From: Phycisphaerales bacterium
Lineage (GTDB): Bacteria > Planctomycetota > Phycisphaerae > Phycisphaerales > UBA1924
Assembly (NCBI GenBank): GCA_020845755.1
Contig: JADLFE010000008.1
Location: 1 to 64,000 of the forward strand
Length of the DNA: 64,000 nt
Direction: 5' to 3'
Positions within the stretch are counted from its first letter, which is position 1. Every line of letters begins with the position of its first letter. Below are positions 54,147-62,500 of the stretch, piece after piece. The notes under the pieces were generated by a model. It was not told the DNA's origin, did not search any database, and saw only the letters and a list, made by a program, of their open reading frames with translations. The position numbers were made by a program, and so were the translations under genes.

Positions 54147-55454
54147 ATGCGTGAACCATCCCACCTTGCCCCGATGCTCCTGGCTGCCTGCCTCGCCGGC
54201 TCTTCTTGCCTCTTCTCCTGCGCCCCGCGATCAGGCGGCTCAAGCGCCGCGACCAATGCTCCCAACACCGGCCTCAACGCGCTCACCCAGGATCCCACCG
54301 ACCTGAACACGCCCCCCACCGTCAACTCACCCCCGCGCGACGCCGGCACCAACGCCGCCGACTCGCGACCCGGCACACGCCTCGACAAACTCGCCGCTGA
54401 CACCAACGTCAACGTTGACGACATCCTCTCCAGCGCCACGCCGTCCCCACGCCAAGGCGAACAGTCCGCCCAGGACACTCATCCAAACCCCGTCGACACA
54501 TCCCCCGCGACCGACACAACGAACACCGCATCAACTCCAACCGACACATCCCTCGCGACGCTCCCAGACACCGCGCCAAACGCCGGACTCTCCTCCCTGA
54601 TCGGCGAGGACGTCAACGCCGACGTCAGTCAGTCAACGGAGGCCAAGCCCGACGACTCGAGCGCCGAACAGGCCGCCAAAGAGCGCGAGGTCCAGTTCGC
54701 GAAACTCGCCGCGCTCCGCCGCGAACTCGCCGTCTTCCTCGAGGCGCGGCGTCAGCAAGGCGCGAAACCCGTCTCCGACGCCGCGGTGATCGTGATCGGT
54801 GATGCGATCGGATACGACGGCGATGCCAAGCCCGCCACCCCCGACGAATCCGCCCTCACCTCTCAGGAGCGCACGACGCTCTCCGCCATCCGCACGCTCG
54901 GGCGAGCGCTCTCGCAAGACGGCAAGGTCACCGACCCCGCCCGCGCCGTTCAACTCGTCGACGGCGTGCTCTCCACCCTCCGCGAGGCCGCCGCCGTCCG
55001 CATCGCACGCTCCGCGCTCTGCACCCGCGTCGAGGGCTTCGGGCAATACGAGCCCTTCTCCGAGTACACCTTCCTCGCAGGCCGCACCACCAAAATGATC
55101 GTCTACACCGAGATCGAGAACTTCTCCCACCGCCCCGCACGCAGCGACGACCCCGGCATGGACACCCTCACCGGCGCCGACCTCGTCGCCGTCGAACTCT
55201 CTCAGGAACTCCGCCTCTGGCACGACGCCGACGGCTCGATGCAGTGGCGCAAGCCCGAACAACCCATCATCGAAGTGGGACGCAACAAACGCCGCGACTT
55301 CTTCCTCGTTCAACAGATCGAACTCCCGCCCACCCTCAGCGTCGGAAAGTACAACCTCAAGGTCACCATCCGCGACAAGGTCTCCGGCGGCGTCGACGAG
55401 CGCTCCATCCCCCTCAAGATCGTGGCCGACCCAGGCGTCATCGGAAAGAAGTAG
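54147..55454 (+). CDS. Lipoprotein of unknown function with Thr/Pro/Asp-rich linker
   Basis: A 435-residue predicted lipoprotein. The signal (MLLAACLAGSSC) offers two possible lipobox cysteines in the SSCLFSC segment. A low-complexity Thr/Asp/Pro/Asn-rich linker (about 30-180) is followed by a helical part (QAAKEREVQFAKLAALRREL) and a C-terminal beta-rich domain (about 300-430; TKMIVYTEIENFSHRP, GKYNLKVTIRDKVSG). The C-terminal part looks like an immunoglobulin-like or fibronectin-like fold; I do not recognise a family. GGAGG 6 bases before the ATG supports the start. Confidence 0.75.
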   Translation: MREPSHLAPMLLAACLAGSSCLFSCAPRSGGSSAATNAPNTGLNALTQDPTDLNTPPTVNSPPRDAGTNAADSRPGTRLDKLAADTNVNVDDILSSATPSPRQGEQSAQDTHPNPVDTSPATDTTNTASTPTDTSLATLPDTAPNAGLSSLIGEDVNADVSQSTEAKPDDSSAEQAAKEREVQFAKLAALRRELAVFLEARRQQGAKPVSDAAVIVIGDAIGYDGDAKPATPDESALTSQERTTLSAIRTLGRALSQDGKVTDPARAVQLVDGVLSTLREAAAVRIARSALCTRVEGFGQYEPFSEYTFLAGRTTKMIVYTEIENFSHRPARSDDPGMDTLTGADLVAVELSQELRLWHDADGSMQWRKPEQPIIEVGRNKRRDFFLVQQIELPPTLSVGKYNLKVTIRDKVSGGVDERSIPLKIVADPGVIGKK

Positions 55455-55809
55455 CCCATCACGGGTTCACCCCCGCCTGCCACTTCGGCGGCTGGTCGGG
55501 TATCCCCCGCACTTCCTGTCGTTTGCGGACCTTCTTGCCCGCCTCTGACGCGACTTGGCGACTTCCACCAACCGGCACAGGGCTCGCTGCCGATACGTTC
55601 GATGGCCATGGGCGGTACCCCGCCCGATCATCCGAACTTGATCCGAACGTAATCGTGAACCGTTCGGCTCAGGTCGCGTACGATCGGCGGGAAGAACCCA
55701 TGGCGGATTCCGAAGCGCCGGGCGCTCGCCCTGCGAACAGGATTCTGGGACCTACACCCCGCGCCACCCCGGAGCGTCCGGACGCGCGGGACGAGACTGG
55801 AGAGCTCCG
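55455..55809. other. Intergenic region upstream of clpC
   Basis: About 355 bases without a gene. A possible promoter is TACGAT at 55679-55684 with a poor -35. A direct repeat ATCCGAAC occurs twice near 55626-55646. No CtsR- or CIRCE-type operator was recognised. Confidence 0.4.
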
Positions 55810-58386
55810 ATGTTCGAACGCTTCACCGATCGAGCCCGCAAGGTCATGGCCCTGGCAAACCAGGAAGCCCAGCGGTTCAACCACGAGTACATCGGGACCG
55901 AGCACATCCTGCTCGGCCTGGTCAAGGAAGGCTCGGGCGTCGGCGCCAACGTCCTCAAGAACCTCGACGTCGACCTCCGCCGCGTCCGCCTCGAGGTCGA
56001 GCGCCTCGTCAAGGCCGGGCCCGAGATGGTCACCATGGGACGCCTCCCCCAGACCCCCCGCGCCAAGAAGGTCATCGAATACGCCATCGAAGAGGCCCGA
56101 AACCTCAATCACAACTACGTCGGCACCGAGCACCTCCTCCTCGGCCTGCTTCGTGAGCACGACGGCGTCGCCGCCCAGGTCCTCATGAACCTCGGCCTCA
56201 AACTCGAAGAAGTCCGCGAGGAAGTCCTCAACCTCCTCGGCGCCGGCAACGAAAACGCCGAGGGCGGCCCCACCAGCGAGGGCCTCTCCTCGCCGCAGGC
56301 CGGTGGCCCCAGCGCCGGCAAGGACCCCGCCGCCGGACCCGCCGGCAAGGGCAAGAGCAAGACCCCCGCTCTCGATTCCTTCGGCCGCGACCTCACCGAA
56401 CTCGCCCGCGAAAACTCGCTCGACCCCGTCATCGGCCGCGCCAACGAGATCGAACGCGTCGTTCAGGTCCTCTGCCGTCGCACCAAGAACAACCCCGTCC
56501 TCCTCGGCGAGGCCGGTGTCGGCAAGACCGCCATCGTCGAGGGCCTCGCCCAACGCATCATCAGCGGCGAAGTCCCCGAGATCCTCCACGAGAAGCGCCT
56601 GGTCGTCCTCGACCTGGCCATGATGGTCGCGGGCACCAAGTACCGCGGCCAGTTCGAAGAACGCATCAAGGCCGTCATGAACGAGGTCCGTCGCGCCAAG
56701 AACGTGATCCTCTTCATCGACGAACTCCACACCCTCGTCGGCGCCGGCGGCGCCGAGGGCGCCATCGACGCCTCCAACGTCCTCAAGCCCGCGCTCGCAC
56801 GCGGCGAAATCCAGTGCATCGGCGCCACCACCTTCGATGAATACCGCAAGTACATCGAGAAGGACGCCGCCCTGGCCCGCCGCTTCCAGGCCATCACCGT
56901 CGATCCGCCCAGCAACGAGCAGACGATCGAGATCTTGAAGGGCCTCCGCGATCGCTACGAGCAGCACCACCGCGTGCGCATCACCGACGGCGCGCTCAAG
57001 GCCGCCGTCGAACTCTCGGGCCGCTACATCAGCGGACGCGTCCAGCCCGACAAGTCCATCGACGTGATCGACGAGGCCGGCGCCCGCGTCCGCCTCCGCA
57101 CCATGACCAAGCCCCCGAACCTCGCCGAGATCGAGGCCGACATCGAACGCCTCAGTGTCCAGAAGGACGAGGCCGTCCGCGCCGCCGATTACGAGCGCGC
57201 CGCGGAACTCCGCGACAAGGCCGAGCAACTCCGCAAGAAGAAGGAAGAGATGCAGCGCCAGTGGCGCACCAAGGCACAAGAAGTCGACGGCATCGTCGAC
57301 GAGGACGTCATCGCCGAGGTCGTCAGCAAAATGACCGGCGTCCCGCTCCAGCGCCTCGAAAAGGACGAGGCCCAGCGCCTGCTCGACCTCGAGAAGGAAC
57401 TGCACAGGAAGGTCATCAGCCAGGACGAGGCCATCAAGGCCATCGCCAAGAGCATCCGCCGCGCCCGCGCCGGGCTCAAGGACCCCAAGCGACCCATGGG
57501 CTCGTTCATCTTCGTCGGGCCCACCGGCGTCGGCAAGACCCTGCTCGCCAAGGCACTCGCTGAATTCATGTTCGGCGACGAGGAAGCCCTCGTCCACCTC
57601 GACATGTCCGAGTACATGGAGAAGCACAATGTCTCCCGCCTCGTCGGCGCGCCCCCCGGCTACGTCGGCTACGAAGAGGGCGGCCAACTCACCGAGCGCA
57701 TCCGCCGTCGCCCCTACTCCGTCGTCCTCCTCGACGAAGTCGAGAAGGCACACCCCGACGTCTTCAACATGCTCCTCCAGATCATGGAGGAAGGACGCCT
57801 CACCGACTCCTTCGGCCGCAACGTCGACTTCCGAAATGCCATCGTCATCATGACCAGCAACCTCGGCGCTGATCTCATCAAGGGCGGCGGCGGCTTCGGC
57901 TTCCAGAAGCGCACCGCCGACGTCGACTACACCAACATCAAGGGCGTCCTCGCCAAAGAGATCGAACGCTTCTTCCGCCCAGAGTTCATCAACCGCCTCG
58001 ACGACGTCATCGTCTTCCGTCCCCTCATCCGCGACGACCTGGCCCAGATCGTCGACTACGAGATCGCCAAGGTCGGAAAACGCCTCGCGCCACAGGCTCT
58101 CACCCTCGAGATGGACGCCGCCGCCAAGGAGTTCCTCATCGACAAGGGCTACAACCCCGAGTTCGGCGCTCGACCCCTCCGCCGCTCCATCGGCCAGTAC
58201 GTCGAAGACCCGCTCTCCGAGATGCTCCTCTCCAAGGACGTCGCGTCGGGCGGCAAGATCACCGTCACCCGCCGCAAGAACGCCGAGGGCGTCGACGACG
58301 ATCACCTCTTCTTCGACTTCATCCCGAGCACCCAGCCGCCCACCAGCGGCGACAAGCCCGCGACCCTCGGCGCCAGTTCGACCTGA
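55810..58386 (+). CDS. clpC: ATP-dependent Clp protease ATPase subunit ClpC
   Basis: An 858-residue AAA+ unfoldase. Two Clp-N repeats (1-70 and about 82-145) carry Thr6/Glu31 and Thr82/Glu107, the pairs that bind phosphoarginine in Bacillus subtilis ClpC. D1 has Walker A GEAGVGKT (233-240), the middle domain has a UVR motif (about 450-485, [15 protein letters not shown]), and D2 has Walker A GPTGVGKT (570-577). A Gly-Phe (FGFQ) after the second sensor region fits the ClpP-docking loop. GGAGAG precedes the ATG at 55810. ClpP is not in the window. A phosphatase of the YwlE type at 14842-15924 may reverse the tag ClpC reads. Confidence 0.95.
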   Translation: MFERFTDRARKVMALANQEAQRFNHEYIGTEHILLGLVKEGSGVGANVLKNLDVDLRRVRLEVERLVKAGPEMVTMGRLPQTPRAKKVIEYAIEEARNLNHNYVGTEHLLLGLLREHDGVAAQVLMNLGLKLEEVREEVLNLLGAGNENAEGGPTSEGLSSPQAGGPSAGKDPAAGPAGKGKSKTPALDSFGRDLTELARENSLDPVIGRANEIERVVQVLCRRTKNNPVLLGEAGVGKTAIVEGLAQRIISGEVPEILHEKRLVVLDLAMMVAGTKYRGQFEERIKAVMNEVRRAKNVILFIDELHTLVGAGGAEGAIDASNVLKPALARGEIQCIGATTFDEYRKYIEKDAALARRFQAITVDPPSNEQTIEILKGLRDRYEQHHRVRITDGALKAAVELSGRYISGRVQPDKSIDVIDEAGARVRLRTMTKPPNLAEIEADIERLSVQKDEAVRAADYERAAELRDKAEQLRKKKEEMQRQWRTKAQEVDGIVDEDVIAEVVSKMTGVPLQRLEKDEAQRLLDLEKELHRKVISQDEAIKAIAKSIRRARAGLKDPKRPMGSFIFVGPTGVGKTLLAKALAEFMFGDEEALVHLDMSEYMEKHNVSRLVGAPPGYVGYEEGGQLTERIRRRPYSVVLLDEVEKAHPDVFNMLLQIMEEGRLTDSFGRNVDFRNAIVIMTSNLGADLIKGGGGFGFQKRTADVDYTNIKGVLAKEIERFFRPEFINRLDDVIVFRPLIRDDLAQIVDYEIAKVGKRLAPQALTLEMDAAAKEFLIDKGYNPEFGARPLRRSIGQYVEDPLSEMLLSKDVASGGKITVTRRKNAEGVDDDHLFFDFIPSTQPPTSGDKPATLGASST

Positions 58387-58414
58387 GCGCCCCGCCGACG
58401 TGCCCACCAAACAC

Positions 58415-58448
58415 AAGCCCCGACGCGATCGCGCCGGGGCTTTTTTTT
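58415..58448 (+). terminator. Intrinsic terminator after clpC
   Basis: GCCCCG (58417-58422) and CGGGGC (58435-58440), with additional pairing of the inner GCGATCGC, form a hairpin followed by eight T. It is the strongest intrinsic terminator in the window. Confidence 0.9.
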
Positions 58449-58505
58449 CCTACGCTTCATGTCACGCACACGATCAACGCATCGCCTTCACCCGGTCCGC
58501 ACCGC

Positions 58506-58751
58506 TCAGGCCCGCTGAGAACGCGGCGCTTCGGCGGCCGATTCCCCCGCATTGATCAGACGAACCGCGTCGTCGGGCGTGATCGTCCCCTCCGCCACAT
58601 ACGCCGCGATCTCACGCCGTGACTCCTCCCGAGCCTTGGTCCTTGCGATCGAATTCGCGTAACTGGCGACGATCCAGATCGCGCCCACCACCAGCATGCC
58701 CAGCGGGATGATCTCTCCAGCGTCATTTGCGAGCGTGAGCGCATCGATCAT
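58506..58751 (-). CDS. Small membrane protein with SHOCT-like tail, paralog 2
   Basis: An 81-residue protein. One membrane helix (GMLVVGAIWIVASYA) is followed by a basic stretch and a short helix-turn segment RREIAAYVAEGTITPDDAVRL, resembling SHOCT-type oligomerisation motifs. It is a paralog of the gene 18 bases upstream, sharing the RREIAA-x-x-AEG-x-TP core. AGAAGGAGATAGG before the ATG is a strong ribosome site. Function unknown. Confidence 0.7.
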   Translation of the reverse strand: MIDALTLANDAGEIIPLGMLVVGAIWIVASYANSIARTKAREESRREIAAYVAEGTITPDDAVRLINAGESAAEAPRSQRA

Positions 58752-58769
58752 GGCCTATCTCCTTCTCGT

Positions 58770-59036
58770 TCAGCAATGCTCGGGCTTCTCGCCCGCCTTC
58801 ATCAGCTTCTCGCCCTGCTCGGGCGTCATGGAACCCTCGGCGATGAACGCCGCGATCTCCCGCCGCGTCTTCTCGCGCGACGCCGACTTCACCGCCGACG
58901 CCGTCCGCGAAATCGCCGTCGTCACCACGATCATTCCGAACAGCATCAGCCACCAGAAATTGTTCCCCTGCGTCGCGGCATCGATCAACCGATCGAGACC
59001 CTTGCCCGAACCTTCAACGACCTGCGCAAGCAGCAT
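58770..59036 (-). CDS. Small membrane protein with SHOCT-like tail, paralog 1
   Basis: An 88-residue protein. A short amphipathic N-terminal part is followed by one membrane helix (FWWLMLFGMIVVTTAI) and RREIAAFIAEGSMTPEQGEKLM, which mirrors the downstream paralog. GGAG 7 bases before the ATG at 59036 supports the start; the longer frame has no ribosome site. It forms a two-gene operon with its paralog and diverges from aat. Confidence 0.7.
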   Translation of the reverse strand: MLLAQVVEGSGKGLDRLIDAATQGNNFWWLMLFGMIVVTTAISRTASAVKSASREKTRREIAAFIAEGSMTPEQGEKLMKAGEKPEHC

Positions 59037-59134
59037 GGAATGCTCCAACTCAAGGCCGCAACGGATACCGCCCGACAATCCGGGCCGACCAATATCTTTG
59101 GGAATCCTATCGCCCGGTTTTCGCCCGCAAGACT

Positions 59135-59140
59135 TACGAT
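59135..59140 (+). promoter_or_regulatory. -10 hexamer TACGAT for aat
   Basis: TACGAT ends 7 bases before GTG 59148, the expected start of aat. Confidence 0.5.
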
Positions 59141-59147
59141 TCCTCCG

Positions 59148-59906
59148 GTGCCCCGCCGACCACCCCATTCCGATCCCGAAACACCCCCCCGTCACCCCGA
59201 CGCAGCGGCGCGGTACGAGCACGCCCGCGAGCAGGCCGTGGTCCGTGAAATCCTCCGCCTGTACGCCCAGGGATGGTTCCCCATGGCCGAATCACGCGAT
59301 TCGCCCGCCCAGTGGGTCCAGCCCAATCGACGCGCCCTGATCCCCCTGGATCACTCGTTCCGAATCTCCCGATCCCTCCGCGCCCGTGTTCGCAGCCAAA
59401 GGTTCGTCGTCCGCTGCGATTCTGCCTTCGAGCAGGTCATCCACGCCTGCGCTCAGCCCGGGCCCGGCCGAACGGATACCTGGATCAACGACGACATCAT
59501 CGCCTGGTACTCCCTCCTCCATCGCGCCGGACACGCCCACTCCATCGAGGCCTTTCTCCCATCGCCCTCCGGTTCCCTCTCCCTCGTCGGCGGGCTCTAC
59601 GGCGTCACCCTCGCCGGCGCGTTCTGCGGCGAGTCGATGTTCTCTCGACCGGAACACGGCGGCACCGACGCCAGCAAGGTCTGCCTCGTCCACCTCGTCC
59701 ACCACCTCCGCCTCGCCGGCTTCACGCTCCTCGACGCACAGATCCAGAACGCGCACACCGATCAGTTCGGCGCGGTGCACGTCACTCGCTCCAAGTACCT
59801 GAAACTCCTCGCCGACGCGCGGACGAAATCGGTCGCCTGGCCCCCCTTCGACCCGCTTATGGCCGTCCTTTCGCTCACACGCTCGGATCACAATCCGCCG
59901 GAGTAA
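59148..59906 (+). CDS. aat: Leucyl/phenylalanyl-tRNA-protein transferase
   Basis: A 252-residue N-end-rule transferase that adds Leu or Phe to N-terminal Arg or Lys of proteins, marking them for ClpS/ClpA-type proteolysis. Family motifs GWFPMAE, the substrate pocket GTDASK, ESMFSR and LDAQIQNAHTDQFGAV are all present. GTG 59148 is chosen from family length and the TACGAT hexamer upstream; the frame is open far upstream, but that part runs antisense to the small membrane genes. Its stop overlaps the convergent gene's stop by 32 bases. Confidence 0.9.
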   Translation: MPRRPPHSDPETPPRHPDAAARYEHAREQAVVREILRLYAQGWFPMAESRDSPAQWVQPNRRALIPLDHSFRISRSLRARVRSQRFVVRCDSAFEQVIHACAQPGPGRTDTWINDDIIAWYSLLHRAGHAHSIEAFLPSPSGSLSLVGGLYGVTLAGAFCGESMFSRPEHGGTDASKVCLVHLVHHLRLAGFTLLDAQIQNAHTDQFGAVHVTRSKYLKLLADARTKSVAWPPFDPLMAVLSLTRSDHNPPE

Positions 59907-60945
59907 CCGCCTTCCATCCAGCGCCGCACTCAGGGCAGCGCTCGGCCTTGGGCGTGGCGCTCATGTCATACCCGCACAGCGCGCAGCAGCCCGACTCCAG
60001 CCGGCGCCGACGACGCCCCAGCGGCAATAGAAAGACCATCGGCCCCAGCGCGATCAGCCCGACACTCGAGCAGATCAGCAACGCAAAGAACGTCCCCTCG
60101 CCGCAGTAGCAGTTGGACTTGCGCCGGATCATCACGTCCAGCGGGATCATGCTCACCGCCTCCACCACGCTCCCGATGAACAGCCGCTTGGCCACCAGGT
60201 GCAGGCGGGCCTCGCCGGGGCGGCGCCGAAGAAACGCCGAGAGCAGCGGCGTGGCGAAAACCCACATCACGAGAATCGCGCCCAGGACAAGGTTCAGCGC
60301 GCGATCGGACGTCTCCTCGGTGTGTGACACACGCCAGATCGCACAGCCGATGTATCCCAGCCCGCCCAGGAGCGCCGCCGAGCACAGGGCGCAGATGCAC
60401 GCGACCAGGCCCAGCGGCGTGCGTTCCTTGAACGCCGTGATCAGCACACCGAACGCCACGAACGCGCCCGTGCTCCCCACCAGGAACACCATCGATGCCG
60501 ACATGAAAAACTCGTGGAACTGCGGCACATGCTCCAGCCACGCGATGTTCATCCCGTCATACATCGCGATCATCGACGCGTACACGCCGGCACACAACAG
60601 CCCCACCACGACCGCCGCGAGCAGATGCTGACGCCACGGCACGTCGCGGGCGCTCCGCATCCCCGGCGGACGCGCCGGGAGCATCATCACCCCCTGCACG
60701 ACCGCGATCGCGAGCGATTGGACACCGATCGCCGCCAGATACCACCCCTCGCTGACGTCGTTCCACCATTCCGCGAACGACGAGGGCAGCGACGCGCCGA
60801 AGATCAAGCGCCCCCCCAGCCACATCACCACGCTCTGCGCCAGCCAGAATCGGATGAACGTGCGCACCTTCAGGGCATCGTGCGTACTCGCCCCCGCCGT
60901 CGCGGCCGCCCCCATGTCCTTGGGCTCCACTCTCTGGTCCGACAT
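59875..60945 (-). CDS. Multi-pass membrane protein with C-terminal zinc ribbon
   Basis: A 356-residue membrane protein with about eight hydrophobic helices. The C-terminal cytoplasmic tail CALCGYDMSATPKAERCPEC is a zinc ribbon of the CxxCGYD type common on planctomycete membrane proteins. Function unknown. ATG 60945 is chosen because TACGCT ends 7 bases before it, and the longer frame is basic and low in complexity. Its 3' end overlaps the aat 3' end. Confidence 0.75.
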   Translation of the reverse strand: MSDQRVEPKDMGAAATAGASTHDALKVRTFIRFWLAQSVVMWLGGRLIFGASLPSSFAEWWNDVSEGWYLAAIGVQSLAIAVVQGVMMLPARPPGMRSARDVPWRQHLLAAVVVGLLCAGVYASMIAMYDGMNIAWLEHVPQFHEFFMSASMVFLVGSTGAFVAFGVLITAFKERTPLGLVACICALCSAALLGGLGYIGCAIWRVSHTEETSDRALNLVLGAILVMWVFATPLLSAFLRRRPGEARLHLVAKRLFIGSVVEAVSMIPLDVMIRRKSNCYCGEGTFFALLICSSVGLIALGPMVFLLPLGRRRRRLESGCCALCGYDMSATPKAERCPECGAGWKAVTPADCDPSV

Positions 60946-60952
60946 GGCGACC

Positions 60953-60958
60953 AGCGTA
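60953..60958 (-). promoter_or_regulatory. -10 hexamer TACGCT, leaderless start
   Basis: TACGCT on the minus strand ends 7 bases before ATG 60945. Confidence 0.45.
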
Positions 60959-61078
60959 TCACCCGCCGACTTCCCACGAATCTCCCCATGCCAAGCCAGC
61001 ACACGCCACCCCACCTGCCGATAACCACGACGCCGTGACAATCCGGAGTTCGGCGTCAACCATTGGGGTCTCTCCACC

Positions 61079-61084
61079 GATATT
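61079..61084 (+). promoter_or_regulatory. -10-like GATATT, leaderless start
   Basis: GATATT ends 6 bases before ATG 61091. It deviates from TANNNT only at the first position. Confidence 0.35.
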
Positions 61085-61090
61085 TGATGC

Positions 61091-61657
61091 ATGTCGTTCG
61101 AAACACGCGCAGAGCGGTTGATGCATCTCACCGGGCACGAACGGACGTTCGACCCCGACGAAATCATTGTCAGCAAGACCGACACCAAGGGTCGGATCAC
61201 CTACGCCAACCGCGTCTTCCAGCGCGTCGCCGGTTACACCGAGGCCGAACTCCTCGGCAAGCCCCACAGCATCGTCCGGCACCCCGACATGCCGCGCTGC
61301 GTCTTCAAATACCTCTGGGACACCATCGCCGCCGGACGCGAGGTCTTCGCCTACGTCCTCAACCGCGCCAAGTGCGGCGACCATTACTGGGTCTTCGCGC
61401 ACGTCACACCCACCTTCGACAACCACAACAGGATCGTCAGTTATCACTCCTCGCGACGCGTCCCGTGCCGCAAGGCCGTCAACACCGTCATCCCGATCTA
61501 CCAGGCCCTGATGGGCGTCGAAAAGCGGCACAGCAACCCGCAGGACCAATGGAAGGCGTCGCTCCCCGTCCTCGTCGACACGCTGAACAAGGCCAAGATG
61601 AGTTACGACGAGTTCATCTTCTCGATCACCGATCAGTACGTTGGAGCGTCCGCATGA
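61091..61657 (+). CDS. Aer-like PAS sensor protein
   Basis: A 188-residue soluble protein with a PAS domain like that of the redox receptor Aer: ITYANRVFQRVAGYTEAELL, GKPHSIVRHPDMPRCVF and GDHYWVFAHVTP. The Aer family binds FAD in this fold. A C-terminal helical segment of about 50 residues follows. There is no membrane anchor and no HAMP or signalling domain. The stop overlaps the start of the chemotaxis-type protein (ATGA), so the two probably act as a split receptor. Confidence 0.85.
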   Translation: MSFETRAERLMHLTGHERTFDPDEIIVSKTDTKGRITYANRVFQRVAGYTEAELLGKPHSIVRHPDMPRCVFKYLWDTIAAGREVFAYVLNRAKCGDHYWVFAHVTPTFDNHNRIVSYHSSRRVPCRKAVNTVIPIYQALMGVEKRHSNPQDQWKASLPVLVDTLNKAKMSYDEFIFSITDQYVGASA

Positions 61658-62394
61658 GCGAGTATCGGAACGAGTCCGCGCAGTTCAATGCGCCGGGTGC
61701 CCGCAACTGGATCGCCGAGGCCGCCGACGTCTGCAAACGCGCCGCCCAGGGAGATCTCGAGGCACGCATCCTCAACATCGATGACGAGACCCACGCCAAC
61801 ACGGACACGCCCGCGCTGCTCCACGCGATCAACCACCTCCTCGACATGACCGACGCCTTCGTCCGCGAAGCGACCGCATCGCTCGAATTCGCCGGCGATG
61901 GCAAGTTCTTCCGCCGCGTCCTCCTGGCCGGCATGCTCGGCTCGTTCGCACGCGCCGCCAAGTCCATCAACACCGCCACGTCACAGATGTCCGAGGAGAA
62001 AAAGGCCCTCGACCAGGCCCACGATCAGCGCCTGGAACTCGAAGCGGACTTCAACAAACTGCGCGAGGTCGTCCACGCGCTCTCCGACGCCACCGGGCAC
62101 ATCGACCTCATGTCCAAGACCATGGCCAAACTCGCCAGCCAGACCTCGCTCCTCTCCATCAACGCCTCGATCGAAGCCGCCCGCGTCGGAGACATGGGCC
62201 GGGGCTTCGGCGTCGTCGCGTCCGAGGTGAAGAAACTCGCCACCCAGGCCGCCACCGCGAGTTCAGAAATCCAGGGCCGCGTCCGCGAACTCACCGGCGC
62301 CGCCAAGAACACCTCGGAAACAATCGAGGAGATCTGGACCGTCATCCGTGATCAGGGCTCGGGACAGGTCGAACACGCGACCAAGGCCGCCTGA
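61654..62394 (+). CDS. Cytoplasmic methyl-accepting chemotaxis-type signalling protein
   Basis: A 246-residue soluble protein. An N-terminal helical region with a HAMP-like or PAS-like remnant precedes the chemoreceptor hairpin, recognised by QTSLLSINASIEAARVGDMGRGFGVVASEVKKLA, which binds CheA/CheW. The C-terminal helix is short and no membrane segment is present. It is coupled to the PAS protein by a 4-base overlap and would be the output half of a two-piece energy or redox sensor. No other che genes are in the window. Confidence 0.85.
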   Translation: MSEYRNESAQFNAPGARNWIAEAADVCKRAAQGDLEARILNIDDETHANTDTPALLHAINHLLDMTDAFVREATASLEFAGDGKFFRRVLLAGMLGSFARAAKSINTATSQMSEEKKALDQAHDQRLELEADFNKLREVVHALSDATGHIDLMSKTMAKLASQTSLLSINASIEAARVGDMGRGFGVVASEVKKLATQAATASSEIQGRVRELTGAAKNTSETIEEIWTVIRDQGSGQVEHATKAA

Positions 62395-62500
62395 TACATC
62401 CGCACATCCAGTTCAACGGACCGAGCAACACGCATCCGCGCGCGATCCGCTCACGCTCGCGCATTCCGATCTCGCCTACCCACCCTATCCTCCACCTCGC

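Noticed and set aside
55620..55700. Heat-shock operator (CIRCE or CtsR type) before clpC
   Set aside because: There is a short direct repeat ATCCGAAC but no CIRCE inverted repeat or CtsR heptad repeat.
55669..58416. 915-codon minus-strand frame opposite clpC
   Set aside because: Acidic, Leu/Asp/Val-rich antisense shadow of clpC; no start signal or domain.
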